A stretch of DNA of 49,381 nt from an uncultured Clostridia bacterium (GTDB lineage: Bacteria; Bacillota; Clostridia; Oscillospirales; CAG-272), in the NCBI GenBank assembly GCA_947588825.1, contig CANPZU010000018.1:1-49381 (forward strand), written 5' to 3'. This document shows, piece by piece, positions 1-8,814 of this stretch. The position numbers and the translations under genes are program-made. Position 1 is the first letter of the stretch. Each line of letters opens with the position of its first letter. The notes beneath the pieces were generated by a model. It searched no databases. It was given only the letters and a program-made list of their open reading frames with translations, and was not told the origin of the DNA.

Positions 1-86
1 AACTTAATTATACCATACCAAAGATAGATTTTCTCTTTTTATTTTTTATTGGTTCATATCATTTTAACACATACAATTTTTAAAAT

Positions 87-1622
87 TCACCAGTACTTTC
101 TGTCAAGAGAGCGAAGCTGTATTGCCTCCGCTATATGCTCCGCCTTTATCACCTCAGAGGTATCAAGGTCGGCAATCGTCCTCGCCACTCGCAATATCCG
201 ATCGTGCCCTCTCGCCGAAAGGCCCATGCTGTCAAACGCCGACCTTAGCAGCAGCCTTGCCTTGTCGTCAAGCACGCAGTACTTTCTGACCTGAGACGCG
301 CTCATCTCCCCGTTGCTGTGGATGTTGAGCCGATCCTTTTCAAATCGCTCATTCGCAAAGTCTCTCGCTTTGTTCACCCGTTCCTTTACAGACGCCGAGC
401 TCTCCGTCTCCTTGCGGGAGGATATTTCGTCATATGTAAGCGATTGAACCTCTATTTGTATATCTATCCTGTCAAGAAGCGGTCCGCTTATCTTTGACAT
501 GTATTTCTTTATATCCGCGCTTTTGCAGGTGCATGGCTTTGTGGGATGTCCGTAGTATCCGCATTTGCAGGGATTCATTGCGCATACCAGCATAAACGAG
601 CAGGGAAACGTGAATCGCCCCATCGCCCTTGTTATGGTTATTTCCCTGTCCTCAAGCGGTTGACGCAGTATTTCGGTGACCGATTTGCCGAACTCGGGAA
701 GCTCGTCAAGAAAAAGCACGCCGTTGTGCGCCAGCGATATCTCTCCCGGCGTCGGTATGGAACCGCCTCCCGCAAGCGAAACCGCCGACATTGTGTGATG
801 AGGCGCCCTGAACGGCCGTGTCCCGATAAGAGATACGTGCGCCGGCAACGCGCCTGATATCGAATGAATCTTTGTCGTCTCAACCGATTCGGCAAAGGAC
901 ATGTCGGGCAATATCGTGGGAAGCCTCTTTGCAAGCATGCTCTTGCCCGTGCCCGGCGCGCCGATCATCAAAATATTGTGAAGCCCGGCGGCCGCTATCT
1001 CAAGCGCACGCTTCGCTTTTTCCTGTCCTCTTACGTCCGAAAAATCAACATCGTAGCTTTTTAATGACGATTTGCCGTACGCCTCTTTGTCAAAATACGT
1101 TCTCTCAATCGTCTGCGCGCCGCAAAGATGCGACACAATCTGCCTTATATTGGATACCGCATATACGGTCAGCTCCTCTACCACTGAAGCTTCGGCGGCG
1201 TTTTCCTTGGGCACAAATACTTCCTTGACTCCCGCCTTTGCAAGCGCCAGACACATTACAAGCACGCCGTTTACTCGCCTGACGTCGCCCGAAAGCGATA
1301 TCTCGCCTATAAAGCCGATACCCGACAGGTCCCGCTTAACAGTGCCCGACGCATTCAGTATACCCATAAGTATGGCAAGATCGTACGACGATCCCGTCTT
1401 TTTAATGTCGGCGGGGGCGAGATTTATAAGAATATTGCCGAACGGAAACATATACCCGCTGTTGTCAATGGCGGCCGTTATCCGCTCTTTCGCCTCTTTC
1501 ACCGCGTTGTCGGGAAGCCCCACTATTTCAAAATTGCTGAGCTTATCCGTAACGCTGCACTCTACCGTGACAGGGTATCCCTCGACTCCTAAAACCGCAG
1601 CCGAATATGGCTTTGACAGCAT
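87..1622 (-). CDS. comM: ComM/YifB-family Mg-chelatase-like AAA+ ATPase
   Basis: Predicted 511-residue cytoplasmic AAA+ ATPase of the YifB/ComM family. ComM proteins are helicases that promote branch migration during integration of transformed DNA. The N-terminal part (about residues 1-160) is the Lon-protease-like fold typical of the family. The ATPase core follows, with Walker A GAPGTGKS, Walker B FLDELPEF, and the Cys-rich insert NPCKCGYYGHP followed by CTC. The C-terminal helical Mg_chelatase domain ends in RSLDRKYW. I chose the ATG at 1622 over the one at 1634 because GGGGAGGTGG lies 8 bases upstream of 1622 but only 2 bases from 1634, and family members start MLxKxYSAAVLG. It follows pfkA by about 43 bases and is probably co-transcribed with it. 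Length is normal for the family. A role in natural transformation here is inferred only from family. Confidence 0.93.
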   Translation of the reverse strand: MLSKPYSAAVLGVEGYPVTVECSVTDKLSNFEIVGLPDNAVKEAKERITAAIDNSGYMFPFGNILINLAPADIKKTGSSYDLAILMGILNASGTVKRDLSGIGFIGEISLSGDVRRVNGVLVMCLALAKAGVKEVFVPKENAAEASVVEELTVYAVSNIRQIVSHLCGAQTIERTYFDKEAYGKSSLKSYDVDFSDVRGQEKAKRALEIAAAGLHNILMIGAPGTGKSMLAKRLPTILPDMSFAESVETTKIHSISGALPAHVSLIGTRPFRAPHHTMSAVSLAGGGSIPTPGEISLAHNGVLFLDELPEFGKSVTEILRQPLEDREITITRAMGRFTFPCSFMLVCAMNPCKCGYYGHPTKPCTCKSADIKKYMSKISGPLLDRIDIQIEVQSLTYDEISSRKETESSASVKERVNKARDFANERFEKDRLNIHSNGEMSASQVRKYCVLDDKARLLLRSAFDSMGLSARGHDRILRVARTIADLDTSEVIKAEHIAEAIQLRSLDRKYW

Positions 1623-1665
1623 ACTACCATCCACCTCCCCGTCAGTGTTAAAATGTGCGTATATT

Positions 1666-2799
1666 TCAGTCGATAAACGCCAAGGTGTTTGCCGTCTTGT
1701 ACAGGTCTTTCAGATCATCGTACTTGAGTTGACAGTACTCTTCCATATGCTTTACAGTCGCCTCGTCAAACCCGGCAAGATTCTTTTCCCTGTTGTATTT
1801 GGGACTCGGGCATCTCTTAAACGCGTATTCGTTCTTGAACATAGTGTCAAGCGCTAAAGCGTACTTTATCTCCGAAGTCGTAATCTTTCCGTTCCTTTGA
1901 CATACGACAAGATTGCTCTTACCTTCAAGAAGAAGCTTCACTGCCTCGGCTCCCATTCTCGAACCGATCAGCCTGTCCGTCAGAGTCGGACTTCCGCCCC
2001 TGACAACATGCGCAAGCCGTGCAAAACGCGCCTCGATCTTGCAGCCCTTTGCTTCGGATTCGGCTTCAACTTTTTTGGCAAGCTCTTCACCGTAATTTCC
2101 CGCTCCGTAACCGTCAAGCCCTTCGCTCATTATTATTATGAAGCTCCTCGCTTTGTTGCTCTTGCGCTCGTCTATCATCTTTTTAATAATGGCGTCCTCG
2201 TCATATTCGAATTCCTTCAACAATATGGCTGTGGCGCCTACCGCGATTCCCGCGTTAAGCGCAATGTATCCCGCGTTTCTTCCCATAACCTCGACTATGT
2301 CACAACGCGCGTGCGATTCGCATGTGTCACGCAATCTGTCACACATCTCAACCACAGTATTCATCGCCGTGTCATAACCTATCGTGTAATCGGTCGCCGT
2401 AATGTCGTTGTCTATCGTTCCCGGTATACCGATAGTGGGTATACCCGCTTTAGCAAGATCCGTTGCTCCTCTGAACGTGCCGTCTCCGCCTATCGCTATT
2501 ATCCCGTCAATGCCTAATTCCCTGCACTTATCGTAAGCCTCCTGCACGCCTTCGGGCGAGTTATACCTCAAGCACCGCGCCGTGTATAGGATTGTTCCGC
2601 CTCTCGATATCGAATTGGCAACATCCTTCGGCTCCAGTATCTCCATGTCGTCCTCAAGTAAACCGCGGTAGCCTTCGTATATCCCCATGACCTCAACGTC
2701 ATTTTGACTTGCATAGTTAACTATAGCTCTAATAACCGCGTTCATCCCCGGAGCATCTCCGCCCGAAGTGAGAACGCCTATCTTCTTAAATGTGGGCAT
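1666..2799 (-). CDS. pfkA: ATP-dependent 6-phosphofructokinase
   Basis: Predicted glycolytic phosphofructokinase of 377 residues: fructose-6-phosphate + ATP to fructose-1,6-bisphosphate + ADP, in the cytosol. It has the N-terminal phosphate-binding motif TSGGDAPGMNA, GGDGT at residues 104-108 and PGTIDND at 126-132. Gly rather than Asp at 107 and Gly rather than Lys before TIDND are the known signature of ATP-using enzymes, not PPi-using ones. The substrate motifs EVMGRNAGYIA and RGGSPTLTDR are present. It is some 55 residues longer than the roughly 320-residue bacterial enzyme, mostly in a C-terminal tail rich in Lys, Tyr and Asp, so allosteric behaviour may differ. The ATG at 2799 has an AGGAGAGAAAGG ribosome binding site. 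A good promoter lies about 110 bases upstream (2908-2936), and comM follows. Confidence 0.96.
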   Translation of the reverse strand: MPTFKKIGVLTSGGDAPGMNAVIRAIVNYASQNDVEVMGIYEGYRGLLEDDMEILEPKDVANSISRGGTILYTARCLRYNSPEGVQEAYDKCRELGIDGIIAIGGDGTFRGATDLAKAGIPTIGIPGTIDNDITATDYTIGYDTAMNTVVEMCDRLRDTCESHARCDIVEVMGRNAGYIALNAGIAVGATAILLKEFEYDEDAIIKKMIDERKSNKARSFIIIMSEGLDGYGAGNYGEELAKKVEAESEAKGCKIEARFARLAHVVRGGSPTLTDRLIGSRMGAEAVKLLLEGKSNLVVCQRNGKITTSEIKYALALDTMFKNEYAFKRCPSPKYNREKNLAGFDEATVKHMEEYCQLKYDDLKDLYKTANTLAFID

Positions 2800-2907
2800 T
2801 TTCCTTTCTCTCCTCTCATCTATCTGGCCATCCGGTCCGTTTAAACCCCTGTATGAGCAATTTTTTGCCCATGTAGGCTTAATCCTCGTTCTTGTATGTT
2901 ACCTTTT

Positions 2908-2936
2908 ATTATAATATATTCCGCCGCCTTTTTCAA
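2908..2936 (-). promoter_or_regulatory. Promoter of pfkA-comM
   Basis: On the minus strand TTGAAA (2936-2931) is followed after 17 bases by TATAAT (2913-2908). This leaves a 5' untranslated leader of roughly 100 bases before pfkA. It sits downstream of the terminator closing the large transport operon, so pfkA-comM appears to be an independent unit. Confidence 0.7.
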
Positions 2937-3126
2937 TACCTTTTGATAAATATTTGACGATTTTCTCCTTTCTCGCCTCTCTTTCCCACATATTCTCAAA
3001 TAACCTTCCGCCCTGAATTTCAGTTTTCTTATCTCGGGCAAAGCAATCGGTTTTATTTTATAAGCGCTATTTAAAAAAGCCCTATGAAAATACGGGAGAT
3101 TGACGCAAAGTTGTGCGCTTTCAGCG

Positions 3127-3160
3127 AAAAAAAACCGCTGCAAGGGAAAACTTGCAGCAG
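3127..3160 (-). terminator. Rho-independent terminator of the large ABC operon
   Basis: The arms GCTGCAAG (3137-3144) and CTTGCAGC (3151-3158) form a perfect 8-bp stem. One extra outer pair follows a mismatch. Read on the minus strand, eight consecutive T residues (3134-3127) come directly after the stem. It lies about 50 bases past the stop codon of the last permease gene. Confidence 0.9.
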
Positions 3161-3210
3161 TTTTGAAATAAAGACGGTTTTGAAATTGATAATCGATAAT
3201 TGATAACCGA

Positions 3211-4245
3211 TCAACCAGTGATACCGGAACGTTCGATACCCTGAACAAGGAACTTTTGGCAGAACAGATATACGACAATCAGCGGAGCTATAATAAGCAG
3301 ACCGCAGGTGTTTCTGATAGCGTCGGAGAACTGGTTGCCGCCGGCATAGTTGGTGTCAAGTGTTTTAGGTATCTGAACGATTTTAGATAGGAGGATTTCA
3401 TTTCTGCCCGGGAAGAACATGGATGTGGAGGTATAGAAGTTATCGGTCCACTGCCATGAGAACGCGAACAGGAATATAGTTATCATCATAGGGACGGACA
3501 GCGGGAGAATGATTTGGATAAAGGTTCTAAAGGTTCCCGAACCGTCGATATAAGCGGACTCCTCAAGCTCATCGGGTACATTCTTAAAGAACTGACGCAT
3601 CATAAAGATATACAGACCGTTTTTGAACGCAAGTCCGAAGACAGAGAGAACGATGAGCGGGATAAAGGTATTGACCAGGCTGATACCGTCTAAGTCGCCA
3701 AACAATTTCAGTATACCGAAGTTGAAATAACCGATATCAAAGTATCTGAACTTCATGAACATAGAGTATCTGATAGTTTGGTGAGGCACGATCATTGTAA
3801 GCACGACAAGCAAAAACAGGATCTTGCTTCCTTTGAAGCGATATTTAGCAAATCCGTATCCGATGACGCAGCAAATGAACGTCTGAATAACACCGCACAA
3901 AAGGGAAATCATCAGGGTGTTAAAGAGTGCCTGAAAATAATGGTTCTCGATAATGATTTGTTTATAGGTGTTGAGAGTGGGCGCCTTCGGGATAAGCTTC
4001 ACCGTGACATCGACAAAGTCGGTGGGACTCATGAAGGAAGACGCGATTTTAGTAAAGAACGGATAAAGAATAACATAAGAGATACCGATAAGGAGTACCA
4101 ATCTGAATATTTTAAATATGGCCATTCCGAGAAAATTCAAAGAGAGGTATTTCAGTTTGAATTTCTTCCATGCCGAGGTTCTCTCAAACTCAACTCTTAT
4201 CTTATTTTTAGTTTCTTTAGTGACCTTTACGGCATTGTTTGTCAT
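3211..4245 (-). CDS. Carbohydrate ABC transporter permease, MalG-like (second pair)
   Basis: Predicted 344-residue inner-membrane permease of the MalG/CUT1 class. It carries a hydrophobic N-terminal helix and about six transmembrane segments in all. The cytoplasmic EAA loop that contacts the ATPase reads EESAYIDGSGTFRTF followed by ILPLS. I chose the ATG at 4245 over the far upstream frame start because AAGGAGG lies 7 bases before it. It follows its MalF-like partner by only about 10 bases and is the last gene of the operon. The N-terminus carries a basic stretch before the first membrane helix. Substrate is unknown. No ATPase is encoded nearby, so a shared MsmX/UgpC-type ATPase elsewhere would be needed. 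Family assignment is firm; pairing with the operon's single binding protein is inference. Confidence 0.92.
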   Translation of the reverse strand: MTNNAVKVTKETKNKIRVEFERTSAWKKFKLKYLSLNFLGMAIFKIFRLVLLIGISYVILYPFFTKIASSFMSPTDFVDVTVKLIPKAPTLNTYKQIIIENHYFQALFNTLMISLLCGVIQTFICCVIGYGFAKYRFKGSKILFLLVVLTMIVPHQTIRYSMFMKFRYFDIGYFNFGILKLFGDLDGISLVNTFIPLIVLSVFGLAFKNGLYIFMMRQFFKNVPDELEESAYIDGSGTFRTFIQIILPLSVPMMITIFLFAFSWQWTDNFYTSTSMFFPGRNEILLSKIVQIPKTLDTNYAGGNQFSDAIRNTCGLLIIAPLIVVYLFCQKFLVQGIERSGITG

Positions 4246-4255
4246 ATAAACCTCC

Positions 4256-5230
4256 TTAATCCCTTCTCTGGTAGAAGATGTACGCCGAGAGCACACCCGC
4301 AACCACTGCTACAATTGCGAAGACGATGATGAAGTAAATCCAAGCCATAGCGCTGCTGACGACCATCGAGGTGCTGTTATAGTAGTTGTTTATAAAGTTC
4401 ATGACCGTGTTATCGGCGGAAGTGAACGAGTCAATGACCGTATAAATCGTATTAACGAGGATCATCGGGCTGATCATCGGGAAAGTAATCTTCCAAAAAG
4501 TTTCCCAAGAGGTAGCGCCGTCTATGGAGCAGGACTCATATATTGCGGGATCGATCGACTGAAGACCCGCGAGGAATATAAGCATCTGCACGCCTGAACG
4601 GTTGATGATATTATACACGTCGTTGACAAGGTCGGTGATAGTCTGTACCAGGCCGGACCCCACGCTCATACTGCTGAACAGTATTGAGACGTCGGCGGCC
4701 GATATGATATCCGAGGCCGAACTGCCGATATTTTCACCGGTTTCGATGCCTGTGTTGCCGGACATATACTGGTTGAGCGAGTTGGAAGCGTCAATCTCGG
4801 CTATAAGTCCGGTAGAAAGGATGACGGGGATAAAGAATATGGCTCTGAATGCCGCGCGCCCCACCATCTTTTGGTTAAGAAGAACAGCTATGAACAGTGA
4901 GAAAATGACTATTGCGGGGATATCGATAACAAGCTGTCTCAAACCGCTGGTGAGCGTCTGGACGAAGTTGGGGTCATCAAGAAGAGCGGTTTTATAGTTG
5001 TCAAGTCCTATAAACGTCAGCTGAACGCCCTGACCTCTTACGGTTTTGGTGGAATTGAAGGTAAGCACGATGGAGTCAAGTACAATCGGAAGATAAATTA
5101 TAAGTAATCCGATCACAAAAGGTGCGACGAAGAACCAACCTGAACGGGCTTTTTTCTTATCAAGCGATACAATCTTACGTTTTTTCTTCTTTGGGGCCGT
5201 CTGTTTTAGAGCTGCCTTTGTGTTATTCAT
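4256..5230 (-). CDS. Sugar ABC transporter permease, MalF-like (second pair)
   Basis: Predicted 324-residue permease of the MalF/LplB class with about six membrane segments after a very basic N-terminus (KKKKRKIVSLDKKKAR). The EAA loop reads YESCSIDGATSWETFWKITF followed by PMISP. The segment between about residues 150 and 200 contains an unusual Ser/Asp/Asn-rich stretch (DASNSLNQYMSGNTG onward). This would form an enlarged extracytoplasmic loop compared with ordinary LplB-type permeases. The start has the ribosome binding site AAAGGAGG. It lies 16 bases after the DUF5696 gene and 10 bases before the MalG-like gene, so the three are transcriptionally linked. Substrate is not predictable from sequence. 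Confidence 0.92.
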   Translation of the reverse strand: MNNTKAALKQTAPKKKKRKIVSLDKKKARSGWFFVAPFVIGLLIIYLPIVLDSIVLTFNSTKTVRGQGVQLTFIGLDNYKTALLDDPNFVQTLTSGLRQLVIDIPAIVIFSLFIAVLLNQKMVGRAAFRAIFFIPVILSTGLIAEIDASNSLNQYMSGNTGIETGENIGSSASDIISAADVSILFSSMSVGSGLVQTITDLVNDVYNIINRSGVQMLIFLAGLQSIDPAIYESCSIDGATSWETFWKITFPMISPMILVNTIYTVIDSFTSADNTVMNFINNYYNSTSMVVSSAMAWIYFIIVFAIVAVVAGVLSAYIFYQRRD

Positions 5231-5246
5231 TGAAAATTACCTCCTT

Positions 5247-8200
5247 TCACGCTGCCGCGGGGATCTTGACGAAGTTCATACTTTCGACAGTATATTCGGT
5301 TCCGTTCACCTCAACGGTAACTGCAAAGGTGTTGTAGTTAAGTATGAATATAACGCCGTTTTCATATGCCTCGTATACTATGGAGTAATCGTCGATAACG
5401 GTATCGATCTCACTTTGATAGTACTCTTCGAATTCCATAAAGGAAAACTCGCCGTTTTCCTCAATGTAAGCGTCAAGGTCGAATGTCTCGCCTGCCTCCT
5501 GCGCAAGTCTCTTTGCGCGCTCGATAGCGTTGTTGTACTTGAGCTCGGCCTCTGCATAGTTAGCTTCGTAATCGGCGCGGGCCTGTTCATATGCCTGCGT
5601 AAGGTATGCGTTTTCTTCCTCGGTAAGCACACGGTCGCCGCTTATGAACTTATGATCCGTGATTCTCGACGTCTGAACATCCTTAAGAGCTTCATTGAGG
5701 ATCTTATACGTGTTCACAAGGTCTTCAAGCCAAATGTTGAAGTCGACCGAGTAGTACTCATAGAAGAATTCCTTAAGCTCCTGAGTGTTCTGATAGGAAA
5801 GCGTGAAGTAAGGAGACGCGCCGTTCTCGATTATCTTGAGAATCTCGTAAGAAGTGTCGCCCTCCATATTTGTCGGCGTTCCTGCGATGTTTATATAACC
5901 GTGAAGAACGATTCCAAGGAAGGGCACCGAAGCGGATGCTCTAAGGTAACGGCTGCTGTCAAGAGACATATTGAGTATATGGCGCACATACTGCCATGAG
6001 TACGAGTTGCCGCCGTCTACCATAAGGACGTCTCCGTACTGCTTGTAGAGCTTTTCAAGAAGCTCAACCGTATACTCCTTGTTGTCCTCTCTGTTATAAG
6101 GCTCATCCTTGTCAAAGTCTGAGTTCAAATCGCTTCCGAGCGATCCGACCGAAAGGCCGCTGTAGCTGTACTTTCCAAAGGCCTTCACGAACAAATCAAA
6201 CACCTTGCTGAAGTAGGCGGGGGAAACGGTCAGCGCCCCTATACGCTCAAACGACTGGAATGTCGCGTCGTATTCTCTCTTGGACGCATATCTGTCATCG
6301 ATTGTTTTAATGACCCATTTGTACTTGAAGCCGTCGAAAGCTCTTGTGGCGTGAGCGTTTGCAAGGTCATAGCTCGGGAAAACTCCGTAGCCCTTGCTCT
6401 TTGCGTCGGCGATAAGGTCTTCATAACCGTCGTCGCCGCCGAGCACCTTTTCAAAGTTTATCTTTGTGGGATAGTACTCATAATCCATACCGCCGTTGCC
6501 GAAGCCGTTGAGACGGAAATTGACATTTGTAATACTGTAATCCTGATTTGAAAGAGTGCTGTACATGGTCTTGACGTCCTCAAACGTGGTAAGAGGAGTG
6601 TCAACCCAAACGGGTATCGTGAGGAATGTGGACTGTGTCTCAATCGCACCGAAGGATTCAATGTAAAGCGGTATGTCCGCCTTAGCGTCGTCTATAAGCG
6701 AGATAATGCCCTGACCTTCAAGATAATCCCTGTAGGCATCTGCCATGCCCATGTAGCTTCCTGCGTATTTGCTTCCTTCAAAATCGGAAATCAAGAAAAA
6801 TTTTACTGTGTATCTGCCGGTAAATTTTCTCTCGGAAGTCACTTCCCAGTCCTGGTTCTGTCCGACCGATATTGCCTGCTGGAGGTTATATGAGTCGGTC
6901 GAAATGGGACGCATGGAGGTGTAGACCGAGCAGTAATTGTGAGAGATACCGCCGTACGAGTAAGTAAGTCTGCAAAGCGATTCGCCGCCGTCTATGACCG
7001 CGAAAAAGCCCTGATTGACCGAGTGCACAAACTCCTCGTATATATCGCCTCTCTTTTGCAGCCTGGCGCCCTCCTCGTCAATAAGGTAATACGTGCTTGT
7101 CGCTGAATCAAGCTCGACCTTCTGATCCGGATTGTCGGTCAGACAGTATCCGACGACCGTCTCGTTGCCTTCCGCATCCGTCTCGGTTATGGGAGTCACA
7201 AGATCCTCCGTCACCGTTTCGTATATTGGGATAAGCTCGCCGTTTTCGTCAACGGCGTACTCAATTGTACCGTCCTCGTTTCTTATTATCTTGCCGTACG
7301 CGTCAAGAGCCGGCTCAAAGAGAAGCGCGTCCTCCTCAATAAGCTCGCCCTGATCCACATACTCGGTTCCATCGATAATACCGTATACGGGAGCGTATAT
7401 CAGTTCGCTCTTACCGTTGTAGAAGAGTTCGTGGTAAGCGAAATCGGGACCGTAGATCTCGGCCGCGACGCTGTATGCCGCGCTGCCCGCCCTGATGTCT
7501 TCATTTGTTATTATAGTACCCGAGCCGTCCGGGAAGAAAGCATATCCGTCATATTTCACAGATGTGCATCCAAGGTACTGGTTGACTATAATGTGGTCGA
7601 GCTGGTATGTATCCTCGTCATATGAGAGACTGTTGAGAGGAACTTCGCATCTGAAGCCGTCCTCGTCAAGATACCACTCAAGCGCAAGTGTGAAGATAGC
7701 GGCAGCGGAACCGTCGCCCGTGTAACCGGTAAGCTCGATATCATAATCAAGCTCTTCGTAGTTATACTCGGGGCAGTAAGACTTGACATAACCCTCGATA
7801 ACATTGGACTCACGCTCCGACGTAGCGGCGGCGGGGTCAATTACATATATTGCCATGTTATCTCCGACTTCGTATGTTCTCTCAGCTTCCTGATAGAACT
7901 TGTCTATAATAGTGTATGTTCCGGCATTGGCTGACGTGTAATACGATTTGGAAGTGCAGGGGTATGCCTTATTCATCGCTTCGACATAGGACTCGACGTT
8001 TTCGTCGTCATTGGGGTCCTGAAGCGAATAGAAAGAGTTGAAACGGCGGTACTCCGCTTCGGTGGCGTCGACTGCCATTGGGGCGAGTATCAACTTTTCA
8101 AAACGCTGTGCCTCCATCCAGTAAGGCATAAGCTTTTTGGCCGACTGCTTACCGATGGTGTACTCTACACGCACACCGTTCTTAACATTCTTGACAATTA

Positions 8201-8798
8201 CCTGACCTCTTTGAGCGGCGTCAGAGTAACTGTACATAGTTCTTTGCTGGTTGTTGTTTGTCAGATCCTTGAATGTGACAACTACCTGAGAAAGCAGCTC
8301 GGATTTGACGTTGTCGCTTTCAATTGAGGCTATGTCATAAGGGTTTGAAAGAAGTATCTGACCTGTGACGGTATTCTTTACCGCCACCTCGCCGGTAGCC
8401 GAATCGACATACATCTCGTAATCGCCTCTGGCGAGCTTAAGGGTCATTGTCTCGAGCTTTTCCTCGCGGCTGGCAAATTCGGTGGTAAGGTAAGCGGCAA
8501 TGGCTTCCTCGACGGTAAGCACACCGACAGTTCCGCCTTCTTCGCCCTCTTCACCTTCTTCGCCTTCTTCACCCTCTCCGGGCTCGGCGTCCTCGCCTTC
8601 TCCGGGCTCGACGTCTTCTCCCTCTTCGCCGTCTTTGCCCTCTTCGGGCTCGGTGTCAATCACCACATCTGTTTTGCCTTCGTCGTCAACTGCGACATCA
8701 TCGGCAAATGAAGGAAGAATTGACAATGACGACATCATACCGACGATCATGAAGAGAACGAGCAGTATTGATAAATATCTTGTGTTTCTTGATATCAT
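5247..8798 (-). CDS. Large secreted DUF5696 domain protein
   Basis: Predicted 1183-residue exported protein. A Sec signal peptide (residues 1-32, ending PSFA) has no lipobox Cys. Residues about 41-88 are an extremely acidic Glu/Gly/Pro spacer with repeated GEEGEE units. A long beta-rich region (about 100-640) follows, then an alpha/beta region (about 660-1050) containing PLYIESFG, FRLNGFGNGGM and the DVLMVDGGNSY strand-loop. This order is typical of a beta-sandwich followed by a TIM barrel. The C-terminus has a Glu/Ala-rich coiled segment (about 1080-1130) and a short beta end. I recognise it as a DUF5696-type protein, seen beside sugar ABC permeases in Firmicutes. Glycoside-hydrolase-like activity is inferred from fold appearance only. 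No LPXTG or C-terminal membrane anchor is visible. It sits between the YIP1 protein and the second permease pair. Confidence 0.75.
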   Translation of the reverse strand: MISRNTRYLSILLVLFMIVGMMSSLSILPSFADDVAVDDEGKTDVVIDTEPEEGKDGEEGEDVEPGEGEDAEPGEGEEGEEGEEGEEGGTVGVLTVEEAIAAYLTTEFASREEKLETMTLKLARGDYEMYVDSATGEVAVKNTVTGQILLSNPYDIASIESDNVKSELLSQVVVTFKDLTNNNQQRTMYSYSDAAQRGQVIVKNVKNGVRVEYTIGKQSAKKLMPYWMEAQRFEKLILAPMAVDATEAEYRRFNSFYSLQDPNDDENVESYVEAMNKAYPCTSKSYYTSANAGTYTIIDKFYQEAERTYEVGDNMAIYVIDPAAATSERESNVIEGYVKSYCPEYNYEELDYDIELTGYTGDGSAAAIFTLALEWYLDEDGFRCEVPLNSLSYDEDTYQLDHIIVNQYLGCTSVKYDGYAFFPDGSGTIITNEDIRAGSAAYSVAAEIYGPDFAYHELFYNGKSELIYAPVYGIIDGTEYVDQGELIEEDALLFEPALDAYGKIIRNEDGTIEYAVDENGELIPIYETVTEDLVTPITETDAEGNETVVGYCLTDNPDQKVELDSATSTYYLIDEEGARLQKRGDIYEEFVHSVNQGFFAVIDGGESLCRLTYSYGGISHNYCSVYTSMRPISTDSYNLQQAISVGQNQDWEVTSERKFTGRYTVKFFLISDFEGSKYAGSYMGMADAYRDYLEGQGIISLIDDAKADIPLYIESFGAIETQSTFLTIPVWVDTPLTTFEDVKTMYSTLSNQDYSITNVNFRLNGFGNGGMDYEYYPTKINFEKVLGGDDGYEDLIADAKSKGYGVFPSYDLANAHATRAFDGFKYKWVIKTIDDRYASKREYDATFQSFERIGALTVSPAYFSKVFDLFVKAFGKYSYSGLSVGSLGSDLNSDFDKDEPYNREDNKEYTVELLEKLYKQYGDVLMVDGGNSYSWQYVRHILNMSLDSSRYLRASASVPFLGIVLHGYINIAGTPTNMEGDTSYEILKIIENGASPYFTLSYQNTQELKEFFYEYYSVDFNIWLEDLVNTYKILNEALKDVQTSRITDHKFISGDRVLTEEENAYLTQAYEQARADYEANYAEAELKYNNAIERAKRLAQEAGETFDLDAYIEENGEFSFMEFEEYYQSEIDTVIDDYSIVYEAYENGVIFILNYNTFAVTVEVNGTEYTVESMNFVKIPAAA

Positions 8799-8814
8799 TT
8801 TTTCAACTCTCCTA

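Larger units (their letters stand above)
2800..3210. other. Intergenic region between transport operon and pfkA
   Basis: This holds the terminator of the upstream operon (3127-3160) and the pfkA promoter (2908-2936). An open frame crossing it (2841-3278) overlaps the 3' end of the permease gene, has no ribosome binding site and no recognisable protein features, so it was not called. Confidence 0.7.

Noticed and set aside
1666..2799. PPi-dependent phosphofructokinase
   Set aside because: GGDGT and PGTIDND carry the Gly residues of the ATP-dependent class, not the Asp/Lys of PPi enzymes.
2841..3278. 145-codon minus-strand open frame across the operon end
   Set aside because: It overlaps the permease 3' end and the terminator, has no ribosome binding site, and its translation shows no domain-like pattern.
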